64,000 nt of DNA, taken from NCBI GenBank assembly GCA_965224275.1, contig CBDCYR010000002.1:62001-126000 (forward strand), in the 5' to 3' direction. How positions within the stretch are numbered: the first letter of the stretch is position 1; the number at the start of each line of letters is the position of its first letter. This DNA comes from CAUZWH01 sp965224275. GTDB taxonomy: Bacteria; Pseudomonadota; Alphaproteobacteria; SHVV01. Of the stretch, positions 36,732 through 45,793 are shown in pieces. The notes below the pieces were generated by a model that made no database searches, was not told where the DNA came from, and saw only the letters and a program-made list of their open reading frames with translations. A program made the position numbers and the translations under genes.

Positions 36732-38174
36732 CTACTTCGCAGGATCGACGGTTACCACCAGGCTCACTTCACTAAGCCCGACGCCCTTCAATCCGCGGAA
36801 GATTCGAGCCAATTCCCATTCGCTGCCAATCGGCAGCGCATCTAGCGAGTTCTTGCGCAAGCTTGGCGGTAGCGCGGCCGTAACGTCACGGCTGGCGGCA
36901 AAGCACTTGATGAGCTCGATTCCGGGCGGTTCCGAGATTACAAAGTTGAACGGAAACAGATTGCCCGGGATCTCGTGCAGGCCAGGGGCGAGTTCGGCTT
37001 GTGCGTGCTCGGGATTAGGAAAGATCTTGAGCAACCGACGATTGGCTTGCAGGTAGAAGCAATAAAGCGCGGCGGGCCTGGTTGTTCTTACCAGCAGGTG
37101 AAGAGATTCCCCGATCTGATATCGAGGGGTTCTCCCGCGCCGGCTTGATAGTTCGATGGCGATGGGCCCCGGCAAGTTATCCGCAAGAGCGCCAAAATGA
37201 CCTTCCGGGACAATCCGCAGGCCGGGCGGTAACGAATCGCGGCGAACGAAACCGCGCCAACCGGCGACGGTCGAAGCGCCATTTCGCAATACCAAACGGA
37301 GCTCAAGCGAGGGGCCGAAATCCCAAATCGTGCCACGGAGAAGTTTGACATTCTGCTCGTTCGTCTGACCTGCGGTGGCTTGCTGCAAGCGGGCAATGTC
37401 GCCTTGGGTGAGTTCTGCTCGCTTGACGATGAGACCTCGCTCACTGAGGACGTTGCGGTAGGCCCGCTGCAAGGCGATGCCGATCTGCTCTTCTATGTAG
37501 GGTCCGGCCGACGTTTGCACGCCGGTTGCCTGGTAACTAATGCCACCGAGCCGAAGTTCCGTCATGTCGGGTGCCGCCTCGCTCAGGACCTCGACTGCGC
37601 GCCCGATGGCCTGTTCCAACGCGACCCCGGGACGCCCACCTTGGATGGCGCCAACCATGCGACGCCCGGCCGTAACGGCAATGTCCTCGCCATCGGCAAC
37701 CTTGACGGCTCGGTACACAACGATCAGGTCGGTTGAGCGAGCTGAAACCGCCCGCAGCCGCCCAATGATGAGGACGTCAACCTTCGCACTCTTGAGCAGG
37801 GCCGCAACAGGATTGCCAACGTCGTCAAACACGCTGGTTTCGCGAACTTCTTCGATGATGGTGCCGAGCTCTTCGCGCTCGATAAAGCGTATTTGCGGTC
37901 GATCGGTATTATTGCGTGCGCGTTCGAGCAACCTGGCCAACAATCGGCCGTTATATTCGCGGCCGAGTTCCGGCGAAACCGGACTGGTTTCTTCATCGAA
38001 GGGCCAGATCGCCACCCGCATCGCTGCAACGCCGGCACGTGGATCAGTAAGTCGTTGTAACAATTCCTCGGCGATGCCATCGAATAGATCTTGCTCGGAC
38101 GCGCCCTGGGTAGGTCCCGCGGTAGCCCATGCGAGCACCACGAAGAGCCCAGCAGCGATAATGAACCGCGGCAT
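36732..38174 (-). CDS. Secreted DUF4384-type protein of the caspase locus
   Basis: From ATG 38174 the protein has 480 residues with a cleavable signal (FIIAAGLFVVLAWATAGP). The first half resembles FlgO/CsgG-type oligomer-forming domains (VAIWPFDEETSPV, FIEREELGTIIEEVR, LIIGRLRAVSARS). The C-terminal third has the DUF4384 pattern (IGESLHLLVRTTRPAALYCFY, LLKIFPNP). DUF4384 domains often accompany caspase-like or TPR proteins in the bacterial envelope. It follows a lipoprotein gene by 10 bases on the same strand. Confidence 0.7.
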   Translation of the reverse strand: MPRFIIAAGLFVVLAWATAGPTQGASEQDLFDGIAEELLQRLTDPRAGVAAMRVAIWPFDEETSPVSPELGREYNGRLLARLLERARNNTDRPQIRFIEREELGTIIEEVRETSVFDDVGNPVAALLKSAKVDVLIIGRLRAVSARSTDLIVVYRAVKVADGEDIAVTAGRRMVGAIQGGRPGVALEQAIGRAVEVLSEAAPDMTELRLGGISYQATGVQTSAGPYIEEQIGIALQRAYRNVLSERGLIVKRAELTQGDIARLQQATAGQTNEQNVKLLRGTIWDFGPSLELRLVLRNGASTVAGWRGFVRRDSLPPGLRIVPEGHFGALADNLPGPIAIELSSRRGRTPRYQIGESLHLLVRTTRPAALYCFYLQANRRLLKIFPNPEHAQAELAPGLHEIPGNLFPFNFVISEPPGIELIKCFAASRDVTAALPPSLRKNSLDALPIGSEWELARIFRGLKGVGLSEVSLVVTVDPAK

Positions 38175-38184
38175 CGGGTCCGCC

Positions 38185-38796
38185 TTATACGGCGGGTGTT
38201 GCGATCCGCGAGCCGTCAACGACCTCGGCAAAGTCGTTGCCTAAGCGGATCCACCGAACGGCGTCGACCTGCCACGGAGCCGTGCTGTCCCCACGCTTAC
38301 GACATATCCGGATGCTGCCGCGAACGGCGCGCCGATCAAATTGATGTTCGTGATGAAGTCGTGCGCAAACACGTCCATCTTCCGTCACCGCGCGACGAAC
38401 CAAGCGAACAGTACCCGTGTACTCACGCTCTCCAGACCGCCATTTGTGTAGATCTCCACGCTCGTCAGACAGGGCACGAGCGGTGGCGATATTGATTTGG
38501 CGACGTTCGCCAGCGCGGAGCGCGCGCCGCAAACGACGCTCGACCAGCGACGCTAAACTGAAGGGATGGCTGGTTTCCCAGGATGCCACTTCGGGATTGG
38601 CCGTGGTTGGTGCATCGGGAATGAGAGGAGCGCTGGTGGACGGTGGCGGATTTCGGGGTTCGGCGTCGACCATCGCGGAGTGCGTCGACGTGGGCTGAAC
38701 GAGGGATGCCGTTGGCGACGCCGGTGATTGGCACGCCGCGAGCAGGGCCACAAGTATCACTCCCAGCAAGGCCTCGCGTTTACCGTTCTGCGTCAA
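38185..38796 (-). CDS. Putative lipoprotein
   Basis: A 203-residue protein with a lipobox LLAAC after a hydrophobic core (GVILVALLAAC), then a Pro/Ser/Thr-rich linker and a basic C-terminal domain (LVERRLRRALRAGERRQINI, VRLVRRAVTEDGRVCARLHH, GSIRICRKRG) that resembles the 17-kDa surface-antigen/RcnB-like assembly domains only loosely. It begins in a 4-base overlap with the preceding gene on this strand. Confidence 0.7.
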   Translation of the reverse strand: MTQNGKREALLGVILVALLAACQSPASPTASLVQPTSTHSAMVDAEPRNPPPSTSAPLIPDAPTTANPEVASWETSHPFSLASLVERRLRRALRAGERRQINIATARALSDERGDLHKWRSGEREYTGTVRLVRRAVTEDGRVCARLHHEHQFDRRAVRGSIRICRKRGDSTAPWQVDAVRWIRLGNDFAEVVDGSRIATPAV

Positions 38797-39718
38797 TAGT
38801 CGGCCTGATTAATCTGGCGCTTCTTGCGCGCGGAAATCTTGGTTACGGTGAATTCGCTGCCGGAAAACATCACCCGGCCGCGCATCGCAAGATGTTCCAA
38901 CATTTTATTGAGATTGCGTACCAGCCGCGAGGATGTGCTCGTGGTTTCATCCCAGAGTTCATGGTGACGCGTCCCGGAATAAGCGGGACGGTGTGTTTTG
39001 TAGCCTTTGAAGACGACCAGATACTCCTCAATATCCATCACCTCTTCCGGCGTAAAACCACTAAACACCATGGTGTAGGCATCACCGATGTCGACCGCGG
39101 TGACACTGCCACCGGAATCCGCGGCGGTCGCGCCACCGGCCTCGACGATATCGTCCAACTTGATCGCCAACACGGCGCCGAGGTCTTTGGCGAGCTTGCG
39201 GCTATGTTTGCCAACCACCTCGAGGATGCACTCGCGCGGACAGTCGGCCGGTGCGACCCAATTGTTCGGAGACTCGAGCTCAAAATTCCCGAGCCGTTGA
39301 CCGCTCTTGGTATTCAACAAACGTCCGGTGATGCGTGCGTTCACTTTGGTCGTGTATTTGAGCTCGTCTGCACTCGCGAAAATGCTAAACAACACAACGA
39401 TGTCGATCGGCGGACGGGTTACGCTCTTGGCGATATCAATCACTTCGGCATCGCTCCGGCGCGAACGTGCTTGCGCGAAATCATCGAGCGTGACCGCAAC
39501 CTCGTCGAACACATCGAAACCTTCGGTATGGAGTTCGCCGGCGATGGCATCTAGTCTAGCACGCGTTTAAAGATGCGCGAGTGACGCGGCACGCTATCGG
39601 CGTCAGCATCATCACCCATAATCAAGATGTTTGGTTTATCGACCGCCCTCGCTTCCTGGGGGAGCGCGATCAGCGCCGCCATGAGGACGAAGGCGACGGC
39701 TAACGGTGTTTTGGTCAC
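38793..39718 (-). pseudogene. Secreted protein of the caspase locus, frameshifted by a 5-bp duplication
   Basis: GTG 39718 (GAGG upstream) starts a signal peptide (KTPLAVAFVLMAALIALPQEARA) and a domain PNILIMGDDADADSVPRHS that runs to FKRVLD then TAG. The natural continuation AIAGELHTEGFDVFDEVAV is in another frame and runs to 38793. The break coincides with an exact doubled TCTAG (39550-39554, 39555-39559). Removing one copy joins the frames into about 307 residues. The C-terminal part alone could initiate at GTG 39512. The function is unknown; coiled, charged composition near the end (ISARKKRQINQ). Confidence 0.75.
39550..39559. repeat. 5-bp tandem duplication causing a frameshift
   Basis: TCTAGTCTAG: two adjacent copies of TCTAG. 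Loss of one copy restores a continuous frame across the gene at 38793-39718. Confidence 0.8.
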
Positions 39719-39786
39719 GACGTACCTCGGCCAATGAGTTGAGGCAATATCAACTGCAATGGAGGGACCAGCGGCCATTTGCCCGG

Positions 39787-41199
39787 CTAACTTCCGGGGA
39801 CGGGTGTCGGCGACAGAACTGTCGAAAGCGGACCCGTGACCGTCGCGGTTTGGTCACGTCCATAGCGGCGCCGGGCTTGATAGGTCATCTCATCATCGAG
39901 GTAGGCTTTTACCTCACCGACCGTAATCTTGCCGTCGCCGTTACCCCATTGCGCGGTGTCGGCAATCCCACCAAGTGCCTGCAGGAGATGTTTGGTGAAT
40001 AACCCGTGCCGGGCGTCGGGATCCCAACTCGCGATCTGAGCACTGCCCGCGGCAGTGACGACGACCAGTCCTTTACCACCAACCGGGAGCCTTGGCGTGA
40101 TAGCCAATCCCGACGCCGAACTGATCAGCGCCCCCGCGTGGGAGCTACCTGAGAAACAGGCATCGAGAAACAAGGTTACCGAACGCGCACCGAGTTTTTC
40201 CAAATTTGTCTGCATCACGTCGAGGGGGAAACCGACGATCTCCGGACGGTTGGGGTCACCGTCCACCGGCAGAAGGTAGCTGCGCTGGTCCTGCAGGCCG
40301 GGAACCCCATGGCCTGAATAGAAAACGACGACATCAGATTGATCGCGGCGAACCCAATCGAACAAACGGCCGCGGTGATCGCGCTCGTTGCCAAACACTG
40401 ATTCCATTTCGCCCAAGCTGGCATCTCTCAGGTCGATCACATTGCCAGCGCGAAAACCCAATCGATCGATTACAAATCGTCTCATCGCCGAGGCATCGTT
40501 GTGCGCGAATTCGACTGGAGGAACGTTTTCAGCAAAGGTGCGGTTACCTATGATCACAGCGACGGCGCTGCGATTTTCAACGGTTTTAAGAGGCGGCCGC
40601 GAGACTTTGGATCCGACGATCGCGACTGCTGGCTGCTTCGCGTTCTTCGTCTCGCCCGATATATCGCCAGCCGAAGACGATTGCGGTTGCTGGAATGCGT
40701 TGTTTGCGCGTCTTGCCTTCAACAGAGCCAACCGCTGGATAGACTGGCCGAGCACGTGGACGCCATCGCAATTGTTAAACAATGCTCCGTCACATTTGAG
40801 CGTCGCGGTTTGCGCCTGCCTATAATAAACCCGGGCGGCCTTGCGATATCCCATGCCCTCGGCAGCACGGCCCAAATAATACCAGGACAAATCCTCGTTA
40901 TGATCGATCATGGCTACGCGCACGGCTAACTCTCGCCATTGCTGCGCGTCATAAAGCGCCCGCAACCTTGAGCGATTGAGCGCCCATCTCGGCACCGTGG
41001 TAACCGACGACACGAGCCTCGTGTCACCGCGGCGGAAGGTATCGAGTGTTTGCCTGAAGTCCGATTGGTTGAGATCGCGGGGATCGGCCGCGCACCCCGC
41101 GATCGCCAGCAGCATGACGGACAGAAATATTGGCCCGGCTACCTGGGGTGGTCTTTTCCTGCGCTGTCGCGTTGCGATATCGACGTTCATATCAGACAT
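39787..41199 (-). CDS. Caspase-like (peptidase C14) lipoprotein
   Basis: A 470-residue protein. The lipobox LAIAGC (Cys 36) predicts anchoring in the envelope. A TPR/Sel1-like helical stretch (about 60-165) is followed by a linker and a caspase p20-type domain from SAVAVIIGNRTF. The catalytic pair is H297 (FYSGHGVPG) and C348 (LDACFSGSSH). An EF-hand-like GNGDGKITVGEVKAYLDDEM (about 425-445) ends the domain. It is paralogous to the next gene over the entire catalytic domain. Substrate and trigger are unknown. Confidence 0.88.
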   Translation of the reverse strand: MSDMNVDIATRQRRKRPPQVAGPIFLSVMLLAIAGCAADPRDLNQSDFRQTLDTFRRGDTRLVSSVTTVPRWALNRSRLRALYDAQQWRELAVRVAMIDHNEDLSWYYLGRAAEGMGYRKAARVYYRQAQTATLKCDGALFNNCDGVHVLGQSIQRLALLKARRANNAFQQPQSSSAGDISGETKNAKQPAVAIVGSKVSRPPLKTVENRSAVAVIIGNRTFAENVPPVEFAHNDASAMRRFVIDRLGFRAGNVIDLRDASLGEMESVFGNERDHRGRLFDWVRRDQSDVVVFYSGHGVPGLQDQRSYLLPVDGDPNRPEIVGFPLDVMQTNLEKLGARSVTLFLDACFSGSSHAGALISSASGLAITPRLPVGGKGLVVVTAAGSAQIASWDPDARHGLFTKHLLQALGGIADTAQWGNGDGKITVGEVKAYLDDEMTYQARRRYGRDQTATVTGPLSTVLSPTPVPGS

Positions 41200-41213
41200 G
41201 AAACTGCACGATG

Positions 41214-43688
41214 TCAGCGGACCGTTGCAAGGACGACGCTGTCGCCACCAACCACGTTCGCGAGCTGATCGCGGCCAAATCGACGCCGTGCCTGATAGGT
41301 CATTTCTTCGTCGAGGAAGCGCTTAACCTCGCCCAACGTTACGCGGCCATCACCGTCGCCATAACCGTCTTGATCAGCAGCACCGTTAAGCGCTGCCAAT
41401 AAATGACGGGTGAACAGACCGTGACCAGCTTCGTTGTCCCAACTGGCAATTTGGTTGGCCTGTGCGGCGGTAAGAATTGTCAGCTTGTCGGGTTGGTCGG
41501 GAAGTTTAGGTGTAATTGTCAGCCCCGATGCGGCCCGCATGAGGCTGCCGCCGTGCGAGGTCCCCGAGAAGCAGGTATCGAGGTAGACCGTAATCGAGCG
41601 CGCCGGCAAGCGCTTCAAGTTGGCGACCATTACGTCGAGCCCGAAGCCTACCAGCTCCGCGCGGTTTGGATCGCCGTCGACAGGAAGCAGATAGCCTCGA
41701 TTACTTTCGATCCCCGGCACACCGTGGCCAGAGTAAAACACAACCACATCCGAGCGGTCGGGACGGACCCAATCAAATAGCTGCCCTTTGTGATCGCGAT
41801 CGTTACCGAACACGCGCTCTATCTGTGCCTTGGTCGCGTCGCGCAGGTCGATGATGTTGCCATCGCGGTAACCGAGCGTGTCGATGACGAAGCTGCGCAT
41901 AGCATCAGCATCGTTATGCGCAAAATCAACCGGCGGGATATCACCGCCGTAGGCACGATTGCCGATAATGACGGCAATACCCTGCGGATTTGTTTCATGC
42001 CTGGGCGCCGGTCGGCGCTGGTTTGTGAGCGTTGTCGACGGCGGCGGCGGGACCGGTTGCGCCGCTACGGTTGCCGGATCCGGCTCAATCAAACTGTAAA
42101 AAATATAGCCGAGCTGGTTGCCATTGCGGCCAACCAATATCCAGTCATAGCCGCGGACGCGACCGATCGCCGTGACCTGTTCACCGCGCTGGAGGCCACC
42201 GATTCGCGCCGAGTTAACGCGCGGCGCGCGGCGAATGTTGACGTTGGATTTTGCCCGGTAAATCTGATTGATCGGAATCAGTTCGGCATCGACAACCGCA
42301 ATCCGTTGCGGGTTGGGTCGGTCGCGGCTGGCAACGGCCTTCGCGACTTGCTTTTGAACGCTCCGGATGTCGCATTCAAACTGGCTTTCCGACTCAACCA
42401 CGCGTAAGCCGCGATCGACAATCTTCGTCACCATGCGCTCGCGCTGCTCCGCGATGAGCCCGCTGCGGGCATCTATCAGCAGATAGCCCTTGGCTTCGAG
42501 GAGAATCTCCGCGCCGGCAACGAACGAAGCGCCGCGTAACCGGGTATCGATTACATAATATTCGTTAGAGCCGCGCCGCGTGGTACCGACCAGTCGGCTG
42601 CGATCGTCAAAGTCGGTAATTTGAGCCCCTTTGTCGTAGACCCGGAACTGGCGTTGATAAGCACGACGCAACAACGCGGCGTTGGCGGTAAAGCGGCCAT
42701 CTTGGCGATAGGTGCCGCCGGCGTAGCGCAGGCGCAGGACCTCCGCCATTCGGTCGCTCAAAGCCACCGCCGCTCGTCGCTTCTGACGGTCGTTGATCCC
42801 GGCGGCAACGATGCTCGTGACGCGAACCTGATCCAGTTTTCCGTTGTTCTCGAACGAGGCGGCAAGCGAAAGTTCCACCGGACTGCGCCCACCGGTCGCT
42901 TCGCGTGACAGGGCGGCTTGAATGCGCATCACCACCCGCCCGGTCTCAAGGTACGTGTTGAGGCGAATCTGGGCGCTTGTTTGGCGACGTCGCTCGGCGA
43001 CGCTTTCGATGGTGCGGTCGTAGCGGCAGATTGCGTCGTAACCGGCAGCGACTCGTATGTTTCGAGCGCCGCTTAGCGGAACAACGCGCCCGACATCGGC
43101 CAGGTGATCCGCCAAGGGAACCCGTGAAGGAAGCTGCGCCTCGGCCTTGGTTAGGGTTTGTCGGATATCCGCTGCGACTTCACGAATTGGAGCAAGCTGA
43201 AGCGCCCGGCGCATTTGCGCGACCGCCTCACCGCCGCGACCAAGGTCGCGAAAGGTGTCGGCTAGTGCGATACGCTTGCCGGGTGTATCCGGACCCCATT
43301 CAATCGCACGTCGCAATATCTCAGCCGCTTCCAGAATATCGCCGCGTGCGCGGAACAATCCGCTGAGAAGAAACGCCGCTTCCGATCGGGTTTCAGGAAC
43401 GCGATCGGCGAAATCGCGAACAACCCGCACAGCCGCATCGATGTTGTCGCTTCGGGCGAGAGCGGCGAAGGCTGACAGAACCTGCTTTTCGCGTGATTCG
43501 CGTGACGCGCGAAAGCCACGCTCAGCAACTGCGATCGCTTGCTCGAATAAGCCGATATTTGCTGTGACAAACGCCAGGCCGAGATAACCGGACGCGTCTC
43601 GCGGGTTCAGTCTGATTGCCGTTTGGGCGGCTGTGTCTCGAAAGTGGTGGAAATTTGAGGATGGCGTAATCTCCGGGTGACAAGACAA
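41214..43688 (-). CDS. Caspase-like protein with TPR and SH3b domains, N-terminus replaced by IS sequence
   Basis: The residual frame has 824 codons; its first 20 or so (to the 8-bp repeat at 43621-43628) come from the inserted IS, and the ATG at 43688 lies inside it. Real sequence begins AAQTAIRLNPRDASGYLGLAF. TPR helices cover about 20-180. A mid region of unknown fold follows, then SH3b (about 475-535, NVNIRRAPRVNSARIGGLQR). The caspase domain has H655 (FYSGHGVPG) and C706 (LDTCFSGTSH), and an EF-hand-like GDGDGRVTLGEVKRFLDEEM at the end. Removing the IS and one target copy (1402 bases) rejoins it in frame with 45522-45031 to give 968 residues with a signal peptide. As it stands the product would not be exported. 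Confidence 0.82.
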   Translation of the reverse strand: MSCHPEITPSSNFHHFRDTAAQTAIRLNPRDASGYLGLAFVTANIGLFEQAIAVAERGFRASRESREKQVLSAFAALARSDNIDAAVRVVRDFADRVPETRSEAAFLLSGLFRARGDILEAAEILRRAIEWGPDTPGKRIALADTFRDLGRGGEAVAQMRRALQLAPIREVAADIRQTLTKAEAQLPSRVPLADHLADVGRVVPLSGARNIRVAAGYDAICRYDRTIESVAERRRQTSAQIRLNTYLETGRVVMRIQAALSREATGGRSPVELSLAASFENNGKLDQVRVTSIVAAGINDRQKRRAAVALSDRMAEVLRLRYAGGTYRQDGRFTANAALLRRAYQRQFRVYDKGAQITDFDDRSRLVGTTRRGSNEYYVIDTRLRGASFVAGAEILLEAKGYLLIDARSGLIAEQRERMVTKIVDRGLRVVESESQFECDIRSVQKQVAKAVASRDRPNPQRIAVVDAELIPINQIYRAKSNVNIRRAPRVNSARIGGLQRGEQVTAIGRVRGYDWILVGRNGNQLGYIFYSLIEPDPATVAAQPVPPPPSTTLTNQRRPAPRHETNPQGIAVIIGNRAYGGDIPPVDFAHNDADAMRSFVIDTLGYRDGNIIDLRDATKAQIERVFGNDRDHKGQLFDWVRPDRSDVVVFYSGHGVPGIESNRGYLLPVDGDPNRAELVGFGLDVMVANLKRLPARSITVYLDTCFSGTSHGGSLMRAASGLTITPKLPDQPDKLTILTAAQANQIASWDNEAGHGLFTRHLLAALNGAADQDGYGDGDGRVTLGEVKRFLDEEMTYQARRRFGRDQLANVVGGDSVVLATVR

Positions 43689-45022
43689 CCACCCAACCGG
43701 CGGCTAGCACCGCCAAGGAGATCACGCCATGAAGAACACTACCGAGACTTCCGCGCTTTCGCTACTGGCCAATGACGCCGGCTATGATCCGCTCGAGGAC
43801 CGGCTGCGGGAGAACATCAGATCCACGATCGAGGCCGTTTTTGAGGAGGAACTTGCGCAGTTTCTCGGGCGCTGCCGATACGGTCGAGAGGACGCGCTTC
43901 GGCAAGGGTATCGGAACGGGCACCGGGAGCGGCAACTGACGGGGACATTCGGGACCGAGAGGGTGAGCGTGCCGCGTGCACGGATCGTTGAGGAAGACGG
44001 TCGGGCGTCGGAATGGCGTTCGCGGGCGCTGCCGCGCTACCAGCGGCTGACCAGAAAGGCCGAGGCGCTGATCGCTTCGGTGTATCTGTCCGGAACCAAC
44101 ACGCGGCGGGTGAAACGCGCGCTGTTCGGGCTCTTCGGGGGTGCTGTGAGCAAGGACGTTGTGAGCCGGGCGTGGCGCAAGGTGAAGGTCGATTGGGACG
44201 CCTGGTGCAGCCGTGGCCTCGCGGATGAGGATATCGTTCGGCTGATCCTTGACGGCACTGTGATCAAGACCCGACTGGATCGCAAGGCCACCAACATCTC
44301 GGTTCTCGCGGCTATAGGGGTGCGCCGGGATGGCCAGAAGGTCTTGCTTTCGATCGGGAATATGGGCGGAGAAAGCCAGGCGGCGTGGCGCCAGTTCCTC
44401 GACGACCTTGATGCGCGTGGACTGAAACGGCCCGGGTTTGTCATCGTCGATGGCGCGCCGGGACTGGAGGCGGCTCTGTCGGCGCTTTGGGGCGATGACC
44501 TTCCCGTTCAACGCTGCACCGTGCACAAGCACCGCAACCTTCTGGGTCATGCTCCCAAACACATGCATGACGAGCTGAGCGAAGATTACCGCGATATGAT
44601 CTATGCCGACACTGCCTCCGAGGTGGAAACCCGCCGCAAGGCGTTTGTCCGCAAGTGGCGGCTGAAATGCAGGGCCGTCGCGGACAGCCTCGCAGAAGCG
44701 GGCGACAAGCTCTTTACCTTCACGCGCCTGTCCAAGAGCCAATGGAAATCAGCCCGAACGACCAACGCCATTGAGCGTCTCAACGAGGAGTTCAAGCGCC
44801 GGATCAAAACACAGACCGTGCTGCCGTGTCCCGAAACAGTGCCGATGCTCCTCTGGGCGCTCCTCGCTTCCGGCCAAATCCAGATGCGCAAAGTCGATGG
44901 ATGGGAAACCCTCGATCAGCTAATCGCCGACGAAACCCTTGACCGCGCGGCCTGACCGCCGCAAAACTCAACCCGCTCGGAGAGGCGCCAAAACCAATTT
45001 CCACCACTTTCGAGACACAACC
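43629..45022 (+). mobile_element. IS256-family insertion sequence interrupting a caspase-like gene
   Basis: A 1394-bp element with 27-bp terminal inverted repeats (43629-43655 and 44996-45022), core TGTGTCTCGAAAGTGG, differing at one base. An exact 8-bp direct repeat GTTTGGGC flanks it (43621-43628 and 45023-45030). The transposase inside is intact and faces away from the interrupted gene. Confidence 0.92.
43729..44955 (+). CDS. IS256-family transposase
   Basis: A 408-residue Mutator-type transposase: ILDGTVIKTRL (first Asp), VIVDGAPGLEAA (second Asp), RCTVHKHRNLLGHAP and TTNAIERLNEEFKRR (Glu). It shares little direct sequence with the transposase at 25309, so the two elements belong to different subgroups. 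Confidence 0.95.
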   Translation: MKNTTETSALSLLANDAGYDPLEDRLRENIRSTIEAVFEEELAQFLGRCRYGREDALRQGYRNGHRERQLTGTFGTERVSVPRARIVEEDGRASEWRSRALPRYQRLTRKAEALIASVYLSGTNTRRVKRALFGLFGGAVSKDVVSRAWRKVKVDWDAWCSRGLADEDIVRLILDGTVIKTRLDRKATNISVLAAIGVRRDGQKVLLSIGNMGGESQAAWRQFLDDLDARGLKRPGFVIVDGAPGLEAALSALWGDDLPVQRCTVHKHRNLLGHAPKHMHDELSEDYRDMIYADTASEVETRRKAFVRKWRLKCRAVADSLAEAGDKLFTFTRLSKSQWKSARTTNAIERLNEEFKRRIKTQTVLPCPETVPMLLWALLASGQIQMRKVDGWETLDQLIADETLDRAA

Positions 45023-45522
45023 GTTTGGGCGGCACGACGCGCCTCATCGAGGCGGCGTAATTTTAGCAGTACCCAAGCCTCGAACAGGTGGACGTCGGAG
45101 TCGTCAGCGTTTAGCTGCTTGGCGGCATAGGCGGCATCAAGTGCCTCGGCGAAACGCCCGAGCCGACCGAGCGCGCGGCCGAGAAGGATATGGGCGTCTG
45201 TCCGCGTGTGATTGGTTTCCCACGGCGCGGTTGCAACGCCGCGACAGATTGCCAGTGCCGAATTCGGTGGCCGTTCGGTGTTAACCGCGCGCGCGCAGGT
45301 TGAAAGAACCTGTACGACCTCGGTGGCCGAGGCCCCACCTCCAGAAGTCCCGTCTTGGCCGGTGCTGGAATCCCGCCCCACCGCGGCGGCAGATGACGGA
45401 GCGGCAAAGGCATCGTTGAGCGCATCACCGCCAACGACGAGCACAACGGCAGTGCACACGCTCACCACCCACCGGCGGCCGTGCGTCAGACGTCCCAACC
45501 TTGTTGGACTTTGCGCCGTCAT
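45023..45522 (-). pseudogene. N-terminal fragment of the interrupted caspase-like protein
   Basis: From ATG 45522: a signal peptide (RWVVSVCTAVVLVVGGDAL), a low-complexity Ser/Gly linker, then TPR-like helices (AHILLGRALGRLGRFAEALD, VHLFEAWVLLKLRRLDEARR). The frame reads AAQT at the target repeat and then continues into the IS as VVSRKWWKL to a stop at 44968. It is the exported front half of the protein at 41214. Confidence 0.85.
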
Positions 45523-45793
45523 GCCGTTCTATCCGGTCGCGCCGCAACCCTCCCAACCATCATACGTCAAATCCGATACCGCTCCGGGTATCAGATGGCA
45601 CGATCTTACTCGGACAGGCCTGCAAAAAGCCTGCCGCCGACGGAATAACCATCCGTCGCTCACCCCACCCTATGAAAAGGCCTGAAATGTTTGTTGGCAG
45701 GTGTTACAGCGCAGCTGCGGGCAATTTATCGCCCTCCCTGCCTTCAATTCACAGAGACCGACCGGCTAGCCGCCTCTGCCCACGATGGTATTT

